Below, one piece after another: positions 20,279-23,661 of a stretch of 23,661 bases of DNA (positions are counted from its first letter, which is position 1; each line of letters begins with the position of its first letter). The position numbers and the translations under genes are program-made. Below the pieces are notes generated by a model. The model ran no database searches. It saw nothing but the letters and a program-made list of their open reading frames with translations, and was not told where the DNA came from. Origin of the DNA: DRQF01 sp964559135. Lineage in GTDB: Bacteria; Planctomycetota; GCA-002687715; DRQF01. The stretch covers positions 1-23,661 of the forward strand of contig CAZLGG010000061.1 in NCBI GenBank assembly GCA_964559135.1. The letters are read 5' to 3'.

Positions 20279-20283
20279 ATCGA

Positions 20284-20922
20284 CTATTGTCCCTCCCCGG
20301 CGGCCATGTTCTGGAATTCCGACTCCTGGGGGCTGTAGAGCTCGGCATAGCCGTCGATGAGATCGACCGTTCCGGTGATCTCCTCAACCTGGAGAGAGAC
20401 CTCGAGGCCCCCCTTCGTGACGAAGTGAATGATGTGGGGCGGAATCGTTCCGTCGGATCGGAAGCGAATCCAGTAGGTCTGATCGAAGATTTCGTTTCCC
20501 GACGGTCCGGGCGCCATCACGTCCTTGAAGAAGATCCCGGTTTCGAGTTTGTTCCACGGTTTGGACTCGATTCGGTCCACGACTTCATCGGCAAGGGGCT
20601 CGCCGTCCACGTCGATGTAGTTGCCCATGAGATCGCGGTGGGGGAAAACGAGTGTGCGCCACAGGCCGTTCTCCACGTCGAACTCCAGCCAGCACTCCCG
20701 GCGATCGCGGGCAGCGCGGGCTCTCATCTCTCGGTACGTGCCGATGAATTCGCGAACGGTGGAGCGGAGCTTCTGCTCCTCGGTGACGCCGCGGAAGGAT
20801 ACCAATCCGTAACCGGCCGTGAGGCCCAGGATCGTGATCACCACCATCAACTCGAGGAGAGTGAACCCGTCCTGAGGGGCATCGCCGTGTCGCCGAGGGA
20901 TTCCAGGCTCGTTCCACCTCAT
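20284..20922 (-). CDS. gspH: Type II secretion pseudopilin GspH-like
   Basis: Minor pseudopilin linking the GspG shaft to the tip complex. 212 residues from ATG 20922; the frame is open further upstream inside gspG, but that part is Arg/Thr-rich shadow sequence, and ATG 20922 lies 7 nt after the gspG stop. The leader is 19 residues, with cleavage at G19/F20 in QDGFTLLELMVVI and Glu at +5. The helix ends around residue 42 with LVSFRGVTEEQKLRSTVREF, the GspH pattern. The C-terminal part looks all-beta (CWLEFDVENGLWRTLVF, QTYWIRFRSDGTI), as expected of the GspH domain. No canonical ribosome binding site is seen at normal spacing, so coupling to gspG is likely. Confidence 0.85.
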   Translation of the reverse strand: MRWNEPGIPRRHGDAPQDGFTLLELMVVITILGLTAGYGLVSFRGVTEEQKLRSTVREFIGTYREMRARAARDRRECWLEFDVENGLWRTLVFPHRDLMGNYIDVDGEPLADEVVDRIESKPWNKLETGIFFKDVMAPGPSGNEIFDQTYWIRFRSDGTIPPHIIHFVTKGGLEVSLQVEEITGTVDLIDGYAELYSPQESEFQNMAAGEGQ

Positions 20923-20929
20923 CTTCGAA

Positions 20930-21340
20930 CTACCAGTCTCCCGTTCGCTCGCTGGCCAAGCCGTCCTCGTAGATGTCATCGTCCGTGTCCTGGGACCGGT
21001 CCTTACCCTTGGAGATGACGTAGAAGTTGTCGTCCTCGTCCTTGCGAACGATGTATTCCTCACCCCAAGGGTCTTTGATGTCCTTGCGCTTGATGAGCTT
21101 GTCTTCGATCATGCGATCCCAGACATCGTCGGGGGAGATGTCCGACGAGGGGTTGTCCAAGGCCCAGCTCTCGATGGCCTCTCGAAGTTTCGAGCACTGG
21201 GTCATGGAGATCTTGATGTCCGCCCGCTTCTTGTAGTTCATGAACTTCACGGCGCCGAACCCGGCCAGGAGGCCGAGGATGACGACCACGACCATGATTT
21301 CGACGAGGGTGAAACCGGACTGTCTATTCTTCTCGCTCAT
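20930..21340 (-). CDS. gspG: Type II secretion major pseudopilin GspG-like
   Basis: Major pseudopilin that polymerises into the pseudopilus shaft. 136 residues from ATG 21340, the usual size; a longer frame from 21412 would add a 24-residue Ser-rich leader that breaks the prepilin pattern. Cleavage is at G9/F10 in RQSGFTLVEIMVVVVI, with Glu at +5. The C-terminus shows the GspG marks: KLREAIESWALDN, DPWGEEYIVRKDED and SKGKDRSQDTDDDIYEDG, the Asp-rich loop that in GspG proteins binds calcium. The likely ribosome binding site is a GAGAGAG stretch upstream. It lies between gspF and gspH as in classic operons. A type IV pilin is less likely because of the DPWG and TDDDI motifs. Confidence 0.92.
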   Translation of the reverse strand: MSEKNRQSGFTLVEIMVVVVILGLLAGFGAVKFMNYKKRADIKISMTQCSKLREAIESWALDNPSSDISPDDVWDRMIEDKLIKRKDIKDPWGEEYIVRKDEDDNFYVISKGKDRSQDTDDDIYEDGLASERTGDW

Positions 21341-21421
21341 GGAGCTCTCTCTCAAATTGATCACCGAGGTCTGAGACGACGCCGAAGGCGGTGACCCGGC
21401 GACGGATTCCAAGTTTTTCGG

Positions 21422-22633
21422 TCAGGCCATACCGCTCATCTCGATCATGGGCATGACGATCGACATGACGATGAAACCGACGATCACGGCGAGTACGACG
21501 ATGATCAGCGGCTCCATCACCGAGGTCATCTTTTGAGTGGCCACATCGACCTCCTCATCGTAAGCCTCCGCGACCTTATACAGAATATCTTCCAATTGTC
21601 CGGATTGCTCACCTGTCGCGATCATGTATCCCACCATGGGGGGGAAAACCCCGCTTTTCGCGAGGGGGGTGGCGATGTCGGAGCCCTCGACGATGGATTC
21701 ATGAATCTCGGTGATGGTTTGCGCCATCACCTTGTTCTGAATGACTTTCTGAACGATTTTGAGAGCTTGGAGAACCGGCAGGCCGGACTGCAGCAAAGTG
21801 GCCATGGTCGTGGCGAATCGAGCGATGGACTGCTTTCGATAAAGCATGCCGAAAATCGGCATTTTCAGTTTGATGCCATCCCAGCGCATGCGGCCATCCT
21901 CGGTTCGCGCCCAGGCCTTGAAGAGGGCGACGGTGGCGATGATGCCCGCCAGAAGAGCCCACCACCAACTCACCATGAACTCCGAGACGGCGATGAGGAT
22001 CTTCGTGATATCCGGTAGCGCGCGATCGGTCTCGCGGAAAATGTCCTGAATCTTCGGGACCACCACGGTCAACAGGATGGTGACGACCACGGCCCCCACC
22101 GCGATCATCACGATGGGATACGCGAGAGCGCTTCCCACCTTGTTGCGGACACGATTCTGCTTTTGCAAGTAGTCGGCCAGCCGGATCATGATGACGTCCA
22201 GGTTGCCGGATGCCTCTCCCGCTTTGATCATGTTGACGTAGAGTTCGCTGAAGAACGCCGGGTGAGACGCCATGGCTTCACCGATGGTCTTGCCCTGGCT
22301 GACCTTTTCGCGGACATCGCGGAAGACCTGCTCCATGTCCCGACTCTCGACCTGGTCGATGAGGGCCTTCAAGGCATCGACGACCGGGATGCCCGCGTTG
22401 AGTAGCGTGGCGAACTGCCGGGTGACGATGGCAAGTTCACCGATGGCACCTCCGCGGAGACGAAACTTGCGACTGCCGGCGGAGGTCTTTCCCTCTTTCA
22501 ACTCCTCGATCTCGAACACGTGGATTCGGTCGGTTCGTAGCTTGAGCCGTGCCGCCGCGGGGGAGTCGGCATCGACGATGCCAACGCGCTGAGATCCGTT
22601 TTCGTCGAAGGCTTTGTATTCGAAAATCGGCAT
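21422..22633 (-). CDS. gspF: Type II secretion inner-membrane platform protein GspF
   Basis: Polytopic platform protein coupling the GspE ATPase to pseudopilus assembly. 403 residues, normal for the family. It starts MPIFEYKAFDENGSQRVG, the standard N-terminus. It has two cytoplasmic GspF domains, roughly 65-190 and 265-390, each with the repeated pattern RQFATLLNAGIPVVDALK and ARFATTMATLLQSGLPVLQA. Three hydrophobic segments are visible: ALAYPIVMIAVGAVVVTILL, WWWALLAGIIATVALF and the C-terminal PLIIVVLAVIVGFIVMSIV. ATG 22633 lies 4 nt after the gspE stop, so translation is probably coupled. PilC of type IV pili is the close alternative; the GspG, H, I and J neighbours favour GspF. Confidence 0.93.
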   Translation of the reverse strand: MPIFEYKAFDENGSQRVGIVDADSPAAARLKLRTDRIHVFEIEELKEGKTSAGSRKFRLRGGAIGELAIVTRQFATLLNAGIPVVDALKALIDQVESRDMEQVFRDVREKVSQGKTIGEAMASHPAFFSELYVNMIKAGEASGNLDVIMIRLADYLQKQNRVRNKVGSALAYPIVMIAVGAVVVTILLTVVVPKIQDIFRETDRALPDITKILIAVSEFMVSWWWALLAGIIATVALFKAWARTEDGRMRWDGIKLKMPIFGMLYRKQSIARFATTMATLLQSGLPVLQALKIVQKVIQNKVMAQTITEIHESIVEGSDIATPLAKSGVFPPMVGYMIATGEQSGQLEDILYKVAEAYDEEVDVATQKMTSVMEPLIIVVLAVIVGFIVMSIVMPMIEMSGMA

Positions 22634-22637
22634 GGAG

Positions 22638-23661
22638 TTACTCGATGTCGAGCTGCGTCACCCGCAGCACTTCGGAAAGCGTGGTCATCCCGGCCTTGAC
22701 CTTGTCGATGCCGTCCTGGCGCAGGGTGTGCATGCCGTTCTTCATGGCCGCGCGCTTGATCTGGGTCGCGTTGGCGCGCTCGACCACGAGGCTCTTGATC
22801 TCTTCCTCGAGGGGAAGCATCTCGTAGATCGCGACCCGCCCTGAGTATCCCGTCCCGTAGCACATGTCGCAGCCCCGTCCACGGGGCAGCATGCCGTCTT
22901 GGAGTTGGTCAGGGGAGATCTTGAGCAATTTCAGCTCTTTCATGTCCTTCTCATCCGGGCGCACCCACTCCTTGCAGTCCGGGCAGATGCGGCGCACGAG
23001 GCGCTGGGCGATGACCATGACCAGGGAGGAGGCCACGAGGAACGGTTCCACGCCGATGTCCAGCATACGCGTGACGGCGCCCGGCGCGTCGTTCGTGTGG
23101 AGCGTGGAGAAGACGAGGTGGCCCGTCAGAGCGGCCTGAATGGAGATGCGGGCTGTTTCCTCGTCGCGGACCTCACCGACCATCATGATGTCGGGATCCT
23201 GGCGGAGAAGGGATCGCAGTCCCGCGGCGAAGGTGAGCCCTTTCTTCTCGCTGACCTGGATCTGGCTGATGCCGGCCAGGTGATACTCGATCGGATCTTC
23301 GATGGTGATGACGTTCTTTTCGGCGGAGTTGATCTCCGAGAGAACGGCATAGAGCGTGGTGGACTTGCCGGAACCCGTCGGGCCCGTGACGAAGACGATG
23401 CCGTGAGAGAGATGGATGAGTTGTTCCATCAGCCGGGTCTGCTCGGCATTCATACCGAGTTGCGCCAGCTCGAAGATGCCAGCACTCTTGTCCAGCAGTC
23501 GCATGACGATGCGCTCGCCGTGATTCGTCGGCACCGAGGAGATGCGAACGTCCACTTCGGAATCGCCGATCTTGATGGTGGCTCGGCCGTCCTGAGGAAT
23601 GCGGCGCTCGGCGATGTCCATCTTCCCCATGACCTTGATACGGGAGATGATGGCTTCCTGG
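22638..23661 (-). CDS. gspE: Type II secretion ATPase GspE, 5' end beyond the window
   Basis: Cytoplasmic hexameric ATPase that powers the pseudopilus. The gene enters at the window's right edge, so about 340 C-terminal residues are seen and the N-terminal domains are missing. The visible part starts at EAIISRIKVMGKMDIAERR, the end of the N2 domain. Catalytic motifs are complete: Walker A GPTGSGKSTTLY, the Asp box TIEDPIEY, Walker B QDPDIMMVGEVRDEETA, and the His box STLHTNDAPGA. Two CxxC pairs (CPDC and CDMC) form the tetracysteine zinc site typical of GspE and PilB. It is the first visible gene of a minus-strand operon continuing to gspJ. PilB is the alternative, less likely with this neighbourhood. 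Confidence 0.94.
   Translation of the reverse strand, partial: QEAIISRIKVMGKMDIAERRIPQDGRATIKIGDSEVDVRISSVPTNHGERIVMRLLDKSAGIFELAQLGMNAEQTRLMEQLIHLSHGIVFVTGPTGSGKSTTLYAVLSEINSAEKNVITIEDPIEYHLAGISQIQVSEKKGLTFAAGLRSLLRQDPDIMMVGEVRDEETARISIQAALTGHLVFSTLHTNDAPGAVTRMLDIGVEPFLVASSLVMVIAQRLVRRICPDCKEWVRPDEKDMKELKLLKISPDQLQDGMLPRGRGCDMCYGTGYSGRVAIYEMLPLEEEIKSLVVERANATQIKRAAMKNGMHTLRQDGIDKVKAGMTTLSEVLRVTQLDIE

Noticed and set aside
21341..21412. A longer GspG start at 21412.
   Set aside because: It adds a Ser-rich 24-residue leader ahead of the normal short prepilin leader. ATG 21340 gives a standard 9-residue leader.
1..23661. Search by eye for tRNA, rRNA, CRISPR repeats, insertion sequences, integrases, toxin-antitoxin pairs or phage genes.
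   Set aside because: None seen. All long open frames in the sense direction fit chromosomal housekeeping, envelope or secretion genes.

Overview
This is a high-GC bacterial chromosomal segment of tightly packed, mostly housekeeping genes. I see no mobile element, phage, CRISPR, rRNA or tRNA signature. The best guess for the host is a member of the Planctomycetota or a nearby lineage. The reasons are HEAT-repeat envelope proteins ending in a Trp-rich cap, a TatA with a GMPGTGEMIIIG-type start, a rhomboid with a charged helical tail, a futalosine-route menaquinone gene (mqnA), a MurA with Asp at the catalytic Cys position, and minor pseudopilins with long low-complexity tails. This is inference from family resemblance, not a database result.

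Layout, left to right. (1) 245-2494, plus strand: an envelope-type cluster of a HEAT-repeat lipoprotein, a 34-residue single-pass membrane peptide, and a zinc-ribbon/transmembrane/coiled-coil/HEAT protein. (2) 2528-7539, plus strand: central metabolism and cell wall, with pyruvate kinase, succinyl-CoA synthetase beta and alpha (sucC, sucD) and murA. (3) About 7673-9801, plus strand: tatA, a 68-codon orphan and mobA, with short overlaps at both junctions, then a long-chain polyprenyl diphosphate synthase behind the clearest sigma70-like promoter in the window. (4) 9902-10747, minus strand: a FolD homologue with several changed active-site residues. It is divergent from (5) 10854-13916, plus strand: hypoxanthine phosphoribosyltransferase, a rhomboid protease and a COG2509-type FAD oxidoreductase. 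(6) 14041-18345, plus strand: a large secreted protein of unknown function, then mqnA and serS, which overlap. (7) 18373-23661, minus strand: a type II secretion cluster in the order gspE (its 5' end lies beyond the window), F, G, H, I, J, convergent with serS.

How the parts fit. mqnA and the polyprenyl diphosphate synthase can supply head group and tail of menaquinone. TatA and MobA both serve the maturation or export of molybdenum enzymes. pyk and sucCD feed central carbon flux, and murA starts peptidoglycan synthesis. The Gsp genes encode the cytoplasmic motor, platform and pseudopilus of a secretion machine that could export proteins such as the large signal-peptide protein at 14041.

Sequence quality. 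There is a 100-N scaffold gap at 19490-19589 inside gspI, and a probable one-base frameshift near 18534-18559 in gspJ. Both fall in Gly/Ala-rich, GC-rich repetitive coding sequence, so the 3' halves of these two genes should be read with caution. No gene-free stretch exceeds 300 bases. The longest are 1-244, which holds one hairpin and no gene I can support, and 1187-1387, which holds weak promoter-like boxes only.
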